Source: Sulfurospirillum arsenophilum NBRC 109478
GTDB lineage: Bacteria > Campylobacterota > Campylobacteria > Campylobacterales > Sulfurospirillaceae
DNA length: 64,000 nucleotides
Assembly (NCBI RefSeq): GCF_000813345.1
Contig: NZ_BBQF01000004.1
Span: forward strand, 124,001-188,000
Direction of reading: 5' to 3'
A program made the translations under genes and the position numbers. Below, one piece after another: positions 17,369 through 26,504 of this stretch; within the stretch, counting starts at the first letter, position 1, and each line of letters starts with the position of its first letter. The notes under the pieces are model-generated. The model ran no database searches, had not been told where the DNA came from, and worked only from the letters and a program-made list of their open reading frames with translations.

Positions 17369-18925
17369 TTAACGTGCAAAATCGATAGCGCGAAGTTCTC
17401 TAATGACATTGACTTTAATCTCGCCAGGATACTGAACTTTACTCTCAATCTCTTGAGCAATCTCTTTAGCAAGCAGTACAGCTTCATCATCATTAATCAA
17501 TTTTGCGTTGGCAATAACTCTGATCTCGCGACCAGCATTGATGGCATACACTTGCTTAATGCCCGGTTTACTTTTTGCAATCTCTTCAATGTCTTGAACA
17601 CGTTTTAAGAAGCTCTCAAGAACTTCTCTTCTTGCACCTGGACGTGCAGCGGAAAGTGTATCGGCAGCACAAACAGCAGCAGATTCAACCGAAGTTGGTT
17701 CTTCGTGTCCGTGGTGTGCAAAGATAGCATTGATGACGACATCATGTTCTTTATAACGACGACAAATTTCAGCACCCAAATCAACGTGGCTACCCGCTGT
17801 TTCATGCGTTAAGGCTTTACCAATATCATGTAAAATACCCGCGCGTCTAGCAAGGAGTACATCACCACCCGTTTCAGCAGCGATAATACCTGCCAAATGA
17901 GCCACTTCAAGTGAGTGACCAAGTGCATTTTGACCGTAACTTGCTCTAAATTTTAGACGACCGATAAGTTTGACAAGTTCTGGATGCATTTTAGTGATAC
18001 CAAGATCGATGATGATATTTTCACCCTCTTCCACTAAACTTTGGTCAAACTCATCTTTAACTTTCTCATAAATACCCTCAATACGTGCTGGCTGAATTCT
18101 GCCATCTTGCACCAAAAGTTCAATGACTTTGGTAGCAATCGCACGGCGGTAGAGGTTAAAGCTACTTAAGATAATCGCATTTGGCGTATCGTCAATAATA
18201 ATGTCAACACCCAAAAGCATCTCAAGAGTCTTGATATTGCGACCCTCTTTACCAATAATACGACCTTTAAGTTCATCATCTTTAATATTAACAACATTAA
18301 TGAGACGTTCAGCCGCAAACTCGCCTGCAAAACGGGTTGTTGCTTGCGCTAAAATATAGTTAACACGACGTTTAATATCTTGTTTTGCCTCTTCTTCAAG
18401 GCGTCTTACCGTGTGTGCTATTTCTGCACGTGATTGCTCTTCCACTTTGGCTAAAACAATCTCTTTGGCTTCATTTTGAGTAAGCCCTGCGGAGCGCTCT
18501 AAAACTAAAAGGGCTTCATTGACTTTAATGTTATACTCATCTTTGAGTTGTTGTCCCTCATCAAAGAGTGAGTTTGCATTGTTTTGTAAAAGTTGGAGAT
18601 CTTCACGATCTTTAGTGATTTTTTTGAGCTCTTCTTTGTATCCACGCTCTTTTTTATCAAGCTCTAGTATTTTTTCAGAATGCTCTTTTTTAAGCGTGAT
18701 CGTACGATCTTCGTATTTACGTTTTGCCTCTAACTCTGCTTCTTTAACCTTAATATTACTGCTACTAAGGATTAACTCTGCTTCGTGTTCAATGGCTTTC
18801 GCTTTGGCTCTTGCTTGAGCAACGTGTATCTCATAATTTGCAGCTTCCATCTTCTTTGCGATGAAAAATCCTGCAACGCCGCTTGCTAGAGCAGCTCCAC
18901 CGACCGCTAATGACTCTAAGACCAT
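17369..18925 (-). CDS. rny: ribonuclease Y
   Basis: 518 residues. An N-terminal membrane anchor (about 5-24) and a long charged coiled coil (about 25-190) precede a KH RNA-binding domain (about 205-270, IGKEGRNIKTLEMLLGVDIIIDD) and an HD domain (about 330-430) with the metal-binding HD pair in GILHDIGKALTHE. It starts the decay of bulk mRNA at the inner membrane. The start has GAGGG four bases upstream. The first 95 bases overlap the 3' end of the cyclo-ligase gene, an unusually long same-strand overlap. Confidence 0.93.
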   Translation of the reverse strand: MVLESLAVGGAALASGVAGFFIAKKMEAANYEIHVAQARAKAKAIEHEAELILSSSNIKVKEAELEAKRKYEDRTITLKKEHSEKILELDKKERGYKEELKKITKDREDLQLLQNNANSLFDEGQQLKDEYNIKVNEALLVLERSAGLTQNEAKEIVLAKVEEQSRAEIAHTVRRLEEEAKQDIKRRVNYILAQATTRFAGEFAAERLINVVNIKDDELKGRIIGKEGRNIKTLEMLLGVDIIIDDTPNAIILSSFNLYRRAIATKVIELLVQDGRIQPARIEGIYEKVKDEFDQSLVEEGENIIIDLGITKMHPELVKLIGRLKFRASYGQNALGHSLEVAHLAGIIAAETGGDVLLARRAGILHDIGKALTHETAGSHVDLGAEICRRYKEHDVVINAIFAHHGHEEPTSVESAAVCAADTLSAARPGARREVLESFLKRVQDIEEIAKSKPGIKQVYAINAGREIRVIANAKLINDDEAVLLAKEIAQEIESKVQYPGEIKVNVIRELRAIDFAR

Positions 18926-19490
18926 TTGTCCCTCTTTTGATAATAGTTTTATAGGGGGTTAAATAAATATCAGCTGCAATATCATGTTCTTCTGATAAAA
19001 GGCTTTGTGTCATACAAAACTCCCTTTGAACAAATAATATTGGAGGTTTAGGTTCAAGCGATGCAAAAAAACGATCGTACATCCCTTTACCAAAACCAAT
19101 TCTTTTGAATGCCCCATCAACCCCTATGACAGGCACTATCGCAAAATCAATTTTTGGTTTAACAGCAAAAGAGTTCTTGGGCTCTTCTATGTTAAATTTT
19201 TTTCTACTTGAAGGCAATCTCCATTTTACCATCTTGAAACTGACGCCTTCCATAAACGGAACATAGACCTTACATTTTCTTCGTCTACATGTAGCGATAA
19301 TGCCCCGAGTATTGGCTTCAATAGGCAGTGAAACATAGAGTAAAATTGAACGTACTTTCAACTGTTTCAACATCTCTAAAATTTGTTTTTCAACTATTTT
19401 ATCACGCTTATAAGCATTGTGAACCGAACACAATTTCCCTCTTGCATAAGAGCGAAATTGTGACTTAGTCTCGAACTTAATTTTTTGCAT
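18831..19490 (-). CDS. 5-formyltetrahydrofolate cyclo-ligase, C-terminal extension over rny
   Basis: 219 residues from the ATG at 19490. Family blocks include LYVSLPIEANTRGI, VYVPFMEG, AIVPVIGVDGAFKRIGFGKGMYDRF (Mg-ATP/folate region) and the EEHDIAAD ending. It converts 5-formyl-THF to 5,10-methenyl-THF with ATP. After YLTPYKT the frame runs another 35 or so basic, Cys/Arg-rich residues that overlap rny and look unselected, so the functional enzyme may end earlier. An upstream in-frame extension to 19640 runs through a promoter and hairpins and was rejected. A minus-strand TATAAT (plus 19530-19535) lies 40 bases upstream. Confidence 0.8.
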   Translation of the reverse strand: MQKIKFETKSQFRSYARGKLCSVHNAYKRDKIVEKQILEMLKQLKVRSILLYVSLPIEANTRGIIATCRRRKCKVYVPFMEGVSFKMVKWRLPSSRKKFNIEEPKNSFAVKPKIDFAIVPVIGVDGAFKRIGFGKGMYDRFFASLEPKPPILFVQREFCMTQSLLSEEHDIAADIYLTPYKTIIKRGTNGLRVISGRWSCSSKRRCRIFHRKEDGSCKL

Positions 19491-19529
19491 TGTTGTCACT
19501 TTAAGGCTTGTTTGAATACAATCATAGCC

Positions 19530-19537
19530 ATTATAAT
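19530..19537. promoter_or_regulatory. palindromic -10 box (ATTATAAT)
   Basis: ATTATAAT reads as TATAAT on both strands. On the minus strand it has TTGCAA 17 bases upstream and would drive the cyclo-ligase gene. On the plus strand it could drive the hairpin region 19538-19616. Confidence 0.4.
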
Positions 19538-19616
19538 AGACTTCGTGTCGTTTTGCAAGAAGTCTCTGCCTCATTTGAGGCAAGCTCACGCGCCTTAGTG
19601 GCTCACGTAGCTTTTT
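19538..19616 (+). ncRNA. candidate structured small RNA ending in a terminator-like hairpin
   Basis: Three hairpins in a row fill the gap between the divergent cyclo-ligase and lipoprotein genes: AGACTTC (19538-19544) with GAAGTCT (19559-19565); TGCCTCA (19567-19573) with TGAGGCA (19576-19582); and AAGCT (19582-19586) with AGCTT (19609-19613), extended inward and followed by a T run to 19616. The T run makes the plus strand the likely sense strand. A TATAAT lies directly before the first hairpin, almost too close for the full first stem to be transcribed. It matches no RNA family I know. Confidence 0.35.
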
Positions 19617-19678
19617 AAGTTTTCTTAGAAAGCGTATCAAATAGAGTTCGATAAGAACTCTTAATTAAAAGGATTCTA

Positions 19679-20230
19679 ATGAAGTTTTGGTTTGCTCTGT
19701 GTATCTCTTGCTCGATGCTTTTTTTCAATGGCTGTTCTTCCGAAAAAAAGAAAACAGATGATAATAAATCTGTTAAGGCAAAAGAAGAGGTTAAAAATGA
19801 AAAAATTGTGCTTCAAGATATTTCTGGTAAAGAGATTGTTGTCACTTCTCTTGATAAAGGATTTAGCTTTGCTGGATATGAAAACAAAATCGTTTTAGTC
19901 AATTTCTTTACCACATGGTGTCCTCCGTGTAAAGCTGAAATTCCTCATCTTATCAACCTTCAAGAAAAATATAAAGAGAACTTTGTCATCATTAGTGTAC
20001 TTTTAGAAGAGAACAAATCCAATGAAGAGATCAATAGCTTTATGAAATATAACAACATTAATTATGTCATTACAAACAGTGCTGAAAATTTCAAACTGGC
20101 GCAAAGTGCGGGTGGCGTTAAAAACATTCCACTCATGTTTTTGTATGACAAAAATGGCAAGTACTCTACGCACTATGTAGGCGCTATTCCTGAAGAGATG
20201 ATCGACGCTGACATCAAAAAAGTACTTTAA
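19679..20230 (+). CDS. thioredoxin-like (TlpA/ResA-type) lipoprotein
   Basis: 183 residues. A lipoprotein signal peptide ends in FNGC (Cys19), so the protein is anchored on the outer side of a membrane in the periplasm. The thioredoxin fold at about 55-180 has the redox motif WCPPC (about 80-84) in [17 protein letters not shown], and the cis-proline loop NIPLMFLYD. Such proteins reduce disulfides in periplasmic targets such as apocytochrome c. The start follows AAGGATTCTA, and the stop TAA overlaps the ftsY ATG by one base (TAATG), so the gene opens the ftsY-radA operon. Confidence 0.85.
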   Translation: MKFWFALCISCSMLFFNGCSSEKKKTDDNKSVKAKEEVKNEKIVLQDISGKEIVVTSLDKGFSFAGYENKIVLVNFFTTWCPPCKAEIPHLINLQEKYKENFVIISVLLEENKSNEEINSFMKYNNINYVITNSAENFKLAQSAGGVKNIPLMFLYDKNGKYSTHYVGAIPEEMIDADIKKVL

Positions 20231-21117
20231 TGTTTAGCTTTATTAAAAAAGGGCTAGATAAAACCCTTGGAGCGATTAAAGAGATATTGCCTGAAAAAGT
20301 CGAGAAGATTGATAAAACGCTTTTAGAAGAGATATTAATAGAATCCGACATTCCTTATGAACTGGTTGAAGAAATCATCTACTATCTTCCCCCTTCCCAA
20401 ACCGTAGCCCGTGAAGATGTTAGACGCGTTCTCAAGGCCTATTTTAAATACGAGACTTCGCCTTTGGTCGAAACACTCCAAACCCCTTTTGTGGAACTGA
20501 TTATTGGGGTTAATGGTGCTGGTAAAACCACCACCATTGCCAAATTAGCGCACAACTACAAAAAAGAGAACCAAAGTGTACTTTTGGGTGCTGCTGATAC
20601 CTTTAGAGCGGCTGCCATTGAACAGCTTAAAATTTGGGCTGAGAAGATTGATGTAGGCATCATCTATACGCAACAAGGGCATGATCCCTCCGCTGTAGCA
20701 TACGATACCATCAGTTCTGCGGTTGCCAAAAAAATCGATCATGTCATCATCGACACGGCTGGACGTTTGCACAACCAAGTCAATCTTGCCAATGAGCTGA
20801 AAAAAATTGTACGCATTTGCGATAAAGCGCTTACCGGTGCACCGCATCGTAAAATTTTGATCTTAGATGGAACACAAGGCACTTCGGCTATCAACCAAGC
20901 TAGAGCCTTTCACGAGATGATTAGCGTTGATGCTATTATCATCACAAAGCTTGATGGTACAGCAAAAGGTGGCTCACTTTTTGGTATTGCCAAAGCATTG
21001 GAACTTCCTATTATTTATGTGGGTGTGGGAGAAGGAAGAGATGATCTGATTCCTTTTAACGCAGATGATTACATCGACACTATTTTAGACTCTATTTTCA
21101 CTCAAACCAATGGCTAA
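20230..21117 (+). CDS. ftsY: signal recognition particle receptor FtsY
   Basis: 295 residues, a short FtsY without the acidic A domain. The NG GTPase domain shows [15 protein letters not shown] (P-loop, about 97-111), [13 protein letters not shown] (about 120-132), IIDTAGR and [10 protein letters not shown]. It receives ribosome-SRP complexes at the inner membrane and triggers transfer to the Sec translocon. It starts inside the stop of the lipoprotein gene and its end overlaps radA by eight bases, so translation is probably coupled. Confidence 0.95.
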   Translation: MFSFIKKGLDKTLGAIKEILPEKVEKIDKTLLEEILIESDIPYELVEEIIYYLPPSQTVAREDVRRVLKAYFKYETSPLVETLQTPFVELIIGVNGAGKTTTIAKLAHNYKKENQSVLLGAADTFRAAAIEQLKIWAEKIDVGIIYTQQGHDPSAVAYDTISSAVAKKIDHVIIDTAGRLHNQVNLANELKKIVRICDKALTGAPHRKILILDGTQGTSAINQARAFHEMISVDAIIITKLDGTAKGGSLFGIAKALELPIIYVGVGEGRDDLIPFNADDYIDTILDSIFTQTNG

Positions 21118-22465
21118 AAAACAGATTCTTTTTGAGTGCCAAGCCTGTGGGCATCAAAGTGCCAAGTGGCTTGGTAAATGCCCAAATTGTGGTGCATGGG
21201 ATGAGTATATTGAGCTGAGCGATAAACAGATAGAAGTCCTTAAAGAGATTAACTCTAAGCCTACGACAAATACCCAAAGTAATGCTATTCCTATCACCGA
21301 AGTGAGTTTTGAACATATTGAGCGCTACAGCTCGGGTGATCGAGAACTGGATTTAGTCCTAGGTGGAGGCATCGTTCAAGGAAGCCTTACGCTTATTGGT
21401 GGAAGCCCAGGGGTAGGTAAATCAACCCTCCTTTTAAAAATTGCGGGAAACCTTGCCAAAGAGGGTAAAAAAGTTCTTTACGTCAGTGGAGAAGAGTCTT
21501 CAAGTCAGATTAAACTTCGTGCAAACCGTGTGGACAGTAATTATCCCAATCTCTATTTACTTCCAGAAATCAGACTAGACACCATTTTTAAAGAGCTGGA
21601 AAAACACGCTTTTGAAGTCTTAATTATAGATTCTATCCAAACGATTTATAGCGAAAAAATCGCTTCTGCCCCAGGGAGTGTTTCGCAAGTGCGAGAGATT
21701 ACGTTTGAATTGATGCGCTTTGGAAAAGAGAAAAATATTGCTATTTTTATTATTGGTCATATAACCAAAGAAGGCTCTATCGCAGGACCTCGCGTGTTGG
21801 AACATATGGTCGATACCGTTCTTTACTTTGAGGGTGACTCTTCACGTGAACTAAGACTGCTTCGTGGCTTTAAAAACCGCTTTGGGACAACGAGTGAAGT
21901 GGGCATCTTTGAGATGACCAAGGCGGGATTAGTGAGTGCAAAAGATATTTCTAAAAAGTTTTTTACCAGAGGCAAAGCGCAAGCAGGCTCTGCTATCACT
22001 GTTTTAATGGAAGGCAGCCGCCCAATTGTTTTAGAAGTGCAAGCATTGGTCAGCGATAGCGGTTATCCAAACCCAAAACGCAGTGCTACAGGCTATGAAC
22101 TTAACCGCTTAACCATGCTTTTAGCACTGTTAGAGCGAAAGCTTGATCTGCCGTTTAACCAGTACGATGTTTACATTAACATCGCTGGAGGCATTAAAAT
22201 CAGCGAAACATCGGCTGATCTTGCCATTATTGCAGCCATTATTAGCTCGTATCGCAATCGTCCTATCAGTAAAGATACGATTTTCATTGGGGAAGTCTCC
22301 TTAATTGGCGATGTGCGCGATATTTTCAACCTTGATCTTAGACTTAAAGAAGCGAAGTCGCAGCAGTTTGAAAAAGCAGTCGTCCCATCCCTTCCCTTAG
22401 AGCAAATCGAGGGAATCAAGTGTTATAATATTGATGAAGTTTCAAAATTGATCGAATGGATGTAA
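21110..22465 (+). CDS. radA: DNA repair protein RadA/Sms
   Basis: 451 residues. An N-terminal zinc finger ([18 protein letters not shown], about 10-27) is followed by a RecA-like ATPase with Walker [13 protein letters not shown], Walker B LIIDSIQT, the RadA-specific KNRFG motif ([13 protein letters not shown]) and a C-terminal Lon-like domain ([17 protein letters not shown]). It moves branches in homologous recombination, including during natural transformation. It is intact here, which contrasts with the broken dprA elsewhere in the window. It overlaps ftsY by eight bases. Confidence 0.94.
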   Translation: MAKKQILFECQACGHQSAKWLGKCPNCGAWDEYIELSDKQIEVLKEINSKPTTNTQSNAIPITEVSFEHIERYSSGDRELDLVLGGGIVQGSLTLIGGSPGVGKSTLLLKIAGNLAKEGKKVLYVSGEESSSQIKLRANRVDSNYPNLYLLPEIRLDTIFKELEKHAFEVLIIDSIQTIYSEKIASAPGSVSQVREITFELMRFGKEKNIAIFIIGHITKEGSIAGPRVLEHMVDTVLYFEGDSSRELRLLRGFKNRFGTTSEVGIFEMTKAGLVSAKDISKKFFTRGKAQAGSAITVLMEGSRPIVLEVQALVSDSGYPNPKRSATGYELNRLTMLLALLERKLDLPFNQYDVYINIAGGIKISETSADLAIIAAIISSYRNRPISKDTIFIGEVSLIGDVRDIFNLDLRLKEAKSQQFEKAVVPSLPLEQIEGIKCYNIDEVSKLIEWM

Positions 22466-22529
22466 ATTTTTCCCAAAATAAAACGATATATATGAAAAGT
22501 GTTTTTACATGTAAAAAAAGGATAGAAGA

Positions 22530-23063
22530 ATGGCTGGCAAAAAACCTGAAGATGGCGATACAAGCGTTGAAAAAAAACCTAAAGGCAATATGGTTCTCAT
22601 CATTGTCATTGCGTTATTAGTAGTGATCCTCATTGGTGGTGGAGCTGCTGCATTTTTGATGCTTGGTGGTAGCCATGAAGAGGCAGCGCCAACTCAAACA
22701 CAAGATGTTAAAGCTGAGAAGAAAAAAAGTAGTAGTAAAAAATCAACCGATCATTTAGCAATCGGACCAATGTACCCAATGGCACAGTTTGTTGTGAACT
22801 TGCTCAGTGAAAGCGGTAACCGCTTTTTAAAAGTTGCTGTTGATTTAGAGCTAAGCGATGCTAAACTTCAACCTGAAATGGATCATAAAAAATCGTTGAT
22901 TAGAGACATTATCATTCGTACATTCTCGTCTAAAACCTTTGAAGAGATTAGCACACTGAAGGGTAAAGACAAACTCAAAGAAGAAGTCCTTGATAAAATC
23001 AATGAAAATCTTTCCGATGGACAAGTCAAAAACATCTACTTTACAGACTTTGTGGTTCAATGA
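22530..23063 (+). CDS. fliL: flagellar basal body-associated protein FliL
   Basis: 177 residues. A short cytoplasmic tail, a single membrane span (about 20-46, MVLIIVIALLVVILIGGGAAAFLML) and a periplasmic domain with the ATVDLEL-like LKVAVDLELSD block and RDIIIRTFSSKTFEEIS. FliL rings surround the stator units of the flagellar motor. An AGGATAGAAG ribosome site precedes the ATG, and a TTTACATGTAAA palindrome (22504-22515) lies just upstream. The stop overlaps the acpS start (ATGA), the fliL-acpS pairing known from Helicobacter. Confidence 0.88.
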   Translation: MAGKKPEDGDTSVEKKPKGNMVLIIVIALLVVILIGGGAAAFLMLGGSHEEAAPTQTQDVKAEKKKSSSKKSTDHLAIGPMYPMAQFVVNLLSESGNRFLKVAVDLELSDAKLQPEMDHKKSLIRDIIIRTFSSKTFEEISTLKGKDKLKEEVLDKINENLSDGQVKNIYFTDFVVQ

Positions 23064-23434
23064 TCGGTATAGACCTCGTTTCGATTGAACGTATAACAAA
23101 ACTCAAAGAGCGCTTTGGAGACAAGGCGCTCACTAAATTTTTAACTACGGAAGAAATAACTCTCGCTAAAAGTGATGCTACTGCTGCTGGATTTTATGCC
23201 GCGAAAGAGGCTGTTTCAAAAGCCCTTGGTATTGGCATTAGTGAAAAATGTGGATTTTTTGATATAAAAATTTATAAAGATGCACGAAACGCACCCTACT
23301 TTACGCTTTCACGTCATTTAATTGATGCGTATGAGATTACTGATTTTTCACTCTCAATTACACACGACAATGGTTTTGCTATCGCGGTAGCGGTCATTGA
23401 AGGCAAAAAAAATACCCAACAACTTTGGCACTAA
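23060..23434 (+). CDS. acpS: holo-[acyl-carrier-protein] synthase
   Basis: 124 residues. MIGIDLVSIERI (metal-binding Asp5) and FYAAKEAVSKALGIG (with Glu and Lys of the WxxKEA-type motif) are diagnostic. It transfers phosphopantetheine from CoA to acyl carrier protein. It is coupled to fliL by an ATGA overlap. Its 3' end overlaps the convergent thiS gene by four bases, leaving no room for a terminator. Confidence 0.92.
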   Translation: MIGIDLVSIERITKLKERFGDKALTKFLTTEEITLAKSDATAAGFYAAKEAVSKALGIGISEKCGFFDIKIYKDARNAPYFTLSRHLIDAYEITDFSLSITHDNGFAIAVAVIEGKKNTQQLWH

Positions 23435-23631
23435 GCGCCACCACCGACAAACTGTAAAAACTCTACTTTATCATTTTCACAAAGCTTGTGGCTTTCCCAC
23501 AACTCTTTTTTGACAACATTCATGTTTACCGCAGCTGCCATTACTTTACTTTCAATACTCAATTCATCAATAAGCTCTTGAATCGTTTTAGCCCTACTCT
23601 CTTTTTTTTCACCGTTAATAATCAGTTGCAT
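23431..23631 (-). CDS. thiS: ThiS-like sulfur carrier with C-terminal GGGA
   Basis: 66 residues from the ATG at 23631. The beta-grasp pattern MQLIINGEKKESRAKTIQEL, a central MAAAVNMNVVKKE block and the DKVEFLQFVGGGA end fit ThiS. The tail is GGGA, so one alanine follows the usual terminal Gly-Gly that is adenylated and thiocarboxylated. It would need trimming or may work differently. No thiF, thiG or thiH is next to it. It overlaps the MidA-type gene by about ten bases on the same strand and convergent acpS by four. Confidence 0.75.
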   Translation of the reverse strand: MQLIINGEKKESRAKTIQELIDELSIESKVMAAAVNMNVVKKELWESHKLCENDKVEFLQFVGGGA

Positions 23632-24656
23632 TCCATTTCTCCTTTGCGAAAACATGCCATTTTAAATCGCTCTCCCATAAAAGAGGGATCGATCAATGTT
23701 TTAATACGGTTTAATTCTGTCTCATACTGCTTTTCTGAAACGTTGTTAGCAAACAGTTCTAAAAGCTCAACCAATCCAAAATCAACTAACGCTTTCATCT
23801 GCGTGCTATAGTCATACACGCTAATGCCGCTTTTTTCAAAGGCATGAAAAAGATGGCTAAAATTGACATCATACGTAAGGTCTGATTTTGCAAAAAAGAC
23901 ATTAAAATCATTTGGTTCTCGCAATTTTTCTTCAACCAAATCGGTGAGTGCAAAAAAAGGATAGACCTGATGGTTAGCATAAACACGCAGTGAAAAGTCA
24001 TTTCTCGCTTCTTTATCGCCATAGTCAAACGTCACAAACTCAAAACGTTCACAACACTGACTCATCGCTTTTGCAAAAGGCTCATACCCTAAGCAAAGCT
24101 CCCCTTTTTTAATGCCATATTCATCCGCTTTTTTTCGTGTTTCATCATCCATTGTCGCAAAAAAAGCTTTTTCATTTTCAATAAAAAGCATCTCATCTTC
24201 TTTGATGAGTTCGCACGAAAACGCATCGAAAATTTCATTGGCGACAAAGAACGCCTCTTTACATGTAAACGCTTCCAAATGCTTTACATGTAAAAGTTTA
24301 ATGGCATCGCCAAATGCCTCTTCAAAGTAGGTTTTTTGCATTGTTTGATTCGCCTCAAAAGGCTCAACAATGACAAAGGTAAGGGATTGGAGCAGTGCAG
24401 GTTTGAGAGTATAGATAAACTGAATCATATCAGCAAGCAGATAGCCTTTGTGCGCGCCAATCTCAACCACATAAGACGAAGGGCTTAAAAACCCACTCTC
24501 AATGGTTGAAATCAGTCTTTTGGCAATGGAACCACCAAAAAACATACTCGTACTTACAGCGGTGTAAAAGTCACCCTCTTTTCCGATGGTTCGCTCTTTA
24601 GTGTAGTAGCCCTCATTGCCATAGAGCCACGTTTGCATATACTCGCTAAATTTCAC
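23622..24656 (-). CDS. MidA-type SAM-dependent methyltransferase
   Basis: 344 residues from a GTG at 24656 (GAG upstream). The nucleotide-binding loop VVEIGAHKGYLLADMIQFI (about 60-78) and the FVANEIFDAFSCELI block (about 110-124) match the MidA/NDUFAF7 family, whose human member methylates an arginine in a complex I subunit. A role in complex I assembly or other protein methylation is therefore possible but not shown. It is flanked by argD upstream and thiS downstream on the same strand, with short spacers, so one operon is likely. Confidence 0.75.
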   Translation of the reverse strand: MKFSEYMQTWLYGNEGYYTKERTIGKEGDFYTAVSTSMFFGGSIAKRLISTIESGFLSPSSYVVEIGAHKGYLLADMIQFIYTLKPALLQSLTFVIVEPFEANQTMQKTYFEEAFGDAIKLLHVKHLEAFTCKEAFFVANEIFDAFSCELIKEDEMLFIENEKAFFATMDDETRKKADEYGIKKGELCLGYEPFAKAMSQCCERFEFVTFDYGDKEARNDFSLRVYANHQVYPFFALTDLVEEKLREPNDFNVFFAKSDLTYDVNFSHLFHAFEKSGISVYDYSTQMKALVDFGLVELLELFANNVSEKQYETELNRIKTLIDPSFMGERFKMACFRKGEMECN

Positions 24657-24665
24657 GTATCTCTT

Positions 24666-25853
24666 TTATAAAAGCGCTTGACACGCATTCTCTAGGCGTT
24701 TAAAGCCCTCATCCATCTCTTCTTTAGAGATCGTGAGTGGTGGTAAGAAACGAAGTGTGTTTTTGCCTGCTTTTAACACAAGGACACCATGCTCAAATGC
24801 TTTTTTGATGACACTTGCCAAAATATCGCCATTTTGGCACTTAATGCCACGCATCAAACCAAGCCCTTCGACACTCTCAAACAAACTTGGAAATGCTTTA
24901 CATGTAGCCTTGAGCTTGCTATCAAAATAGATCAGTGCTTCATCCAGCATACCGCTTTGTTTGTACTCTTCTAAAATGGCAAGCGCTTCAAGTCCTGCAC
25001 GTGTGGAGAGGAAATTTCCCCCAAACGTACTACCATGATCCCCCGCTTCAAAAATGTCTTTGTGTTTGGTCACAACCGCACCGATAGGCACGCCACCGGC
25101 TAAACCTTTCGCAAGCGTGATGATGTCTGGCTCAATCTCATAAAGTGATGTCGCTAAAAACTCACCACTTCTAAAGACACCACTTTGCACTTCATCAATG
25201 ATGAGCAAAATCTCTTTCTCTTTTAAAAACTTTGCCAATGCTTGAATGTCTGCTTTTGGAAACGCTTTAACGCCACCCTCGCCTTGTACAAGTTCGATCA
25301 TTACAGCAACGGTTTCTTCATCAATCGCATTGTAAAGATCTGCGATCTCCTTTGTGTATGAAAATCCTTCAGGATACGGTGCAAAAGCGCTCTTATGAAA
25401 ACTCTCTTGACCTGTTGCTTTCACTGTTGTGATGGTTCTTCCATGAAACGAATGCTCTAAGGTTAAGACTTTATATTTTTTATTGGCAAATTTTTTCTCA
25501 CCATACTTTCGTGCGAGTTTAATGGCACCCTCATTCGCTTCTGCGCCTGAGTTTCCAAAAAAGACCGCAACATCATAGCCTGTGAGTTCATTAATTTTTT
25601 TAGCCAATCTTGCCTGTGGCTCGATCATATAAAGATTAGACGTGTGAATGATATTGCGTGCTTGATCGCTTATCGCATCGGCAAGTCTTTGATTGCCATG
25701 TCCTACGCTTACCACACCTATACCGCTGGTGAAATCGATATAATCTCTTCCTTTATCATCAAAAAGTGTTGCATTGATACCGTGTTTAAAATTGACATAG
25801 TTTCTCGCATACGTCTGCAACACATACTCTTTATCCATTGTTTCAAAATCCAT
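24666..25853 (-). CDS. argD: acetylornithine aminotransferase
   Basis: 395 residues from the second ATG (25853), six bases after GGAG. The class III aminotransferase signature is clear: VFFGNSGAEANEGAIKLAR, EHSFHGRTITTVKATGQ, LLIIDEVQSGVFRSGE and TLAKGLAGGVPIGAV, whose lysine binds PLP. It transfers an amino group from glutamate in arginine synthesis, and homologues also act in lysine synthesis as succinyl-DAP aminotransferase. A TATAAT on the minus strand (25878-25883) lies upstream. Confidence 0.9.
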   Translation of the reverse strand: MDFETMDKEYVLQTYARNYVNFKHGINATLFDDKGRDYIDFTSGIGVVSVGHGNQRLADAISDQARNIIHTSNLYMIEPQARLAKKINELTGYDVAVFFGNSGAEANEGAIKLARKYGEKKFANKKYKVLTLEHSFHGRTITTVKATGQESFHKSAFAPYPEGFSYTKEIADLYNAIDEETVAVMIELVQGEGGVKAFPKADIQALAKFLKEKEILLIIDEVQSGVFRSGEFLATSLYEIEPDIITLAKGLAGGVPIGAVVTKHKDIFEAGDHGSTFGGNFLSTRAGLEALAILEEYKQSGMLDEALIYFDSKLKATCKAFPSLFESVEGLGLMRGIKCQNGDILASVIKKAFEHGVLVLKAGKNTLRFLPPLTISKEEMDEGFKRLENACQALL

Positions 25854-25877
25854 CATGTACTCCTCTAAAAAAACGCC

Positions 25878-25883
25878 ATTATA
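25878..25883 (-). promoter_or_regulatory. -10 box for argD
   Basis: Plus ATTATA reads TATAAT on the minus strand, 25 bases before the start codon of argD. Confidence 0.45.
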
Positions 25884-25895
25884 GCGAAAAAAACC

Positions 25896-26504
25896 TTACC
25901 CAATTTTGGGCAAATTCCACTGTTTATAATACGCTAGCAACCGAAGCGCTACGCCAAAAGCAAATACGACCATCACAGGCACATATCCACTGATGTCAAA
26001 CTGTGCAAACATAAACAAAATTGCTCCCACTAAAAGCGAGACCGTACCGTAAAACTCACTGGTTAAGAGTAAGGGTACACGGTTGAGCAAAATATCCCTA
26101 ATAACACCACCGCCAACAGCTGTTACAAGCGCTAAAAGTACCACGCCAAAGAAGTTAAACCCTACTTGCAAACCAATGAGTGCGCCTGAAATTGAAAAAG
26201 AGACCAACCCTAATGTGTCACTGATGATAAAATAGAACTTCTTTTCAATCTCATCTTTACGGTGCAATTGCAAAAGAACACTCAAAACGATCACAGCAAT
26301 CACCAAGAAAGAAGGCATCAAATGTGTAAAGGTGTAGGGAGAGCGATCCGAGAGCATATCGCGAACCAGCCCACCACCAAGTGCTGTTAAAAATGATGCG
26401 ATAAAAACACCTAAAAGATCGAGCTTCTCTTTGACTGCTACGTAAAAACCACTCAGCGCAAAAGCAACCGTACCGATAATTTCGGCAACTTCAAGCTCAA
26501 CCAT
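25896..26504 (-). CDS. TRIC/UPF0126-type membrane channel protein
   Basis: 202 residues with seven predicted hydrophobic spans in two repeated halves. GGGLVRDML in the first half and GGGVIRDILL in the second are the hallmark glycine-rich kinks of bacterial TRIC-like proteins (YicG/UPF0126), trimeric cation channels of the inner membrane. Its start overlaps the end of ruvX by eight bases, implying co-transcription, though the functions appear unrelated. Confidence 0.82.
   Translation of the reverse strand: MVELEVAEIIGTVAFALSGFYVAVKEKLDLLGVFIASFLTALGGGLVRDMLSDRSPYTFTHLMPSFLVIAVIVLSVLLQLHRKDEIEKKFYFIISDTLGLVSFSISGALIGLQVGFNFFGVVLLALVTAVGGGVIRDILLNRVPLLLTSEFYGTVSLLVGAILFMFAQFDISGYVPVMVVFAFGVALRLLAYYKQWNLPKIG

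Noticed and set aside
19491-19640. N-terminal extension of the cyclo-ligase, or 6S RNA
   Set aside because: The region contains promoter and hairpins, and the extension has no family match; it is too short and wrongly folded for 6S RNA.
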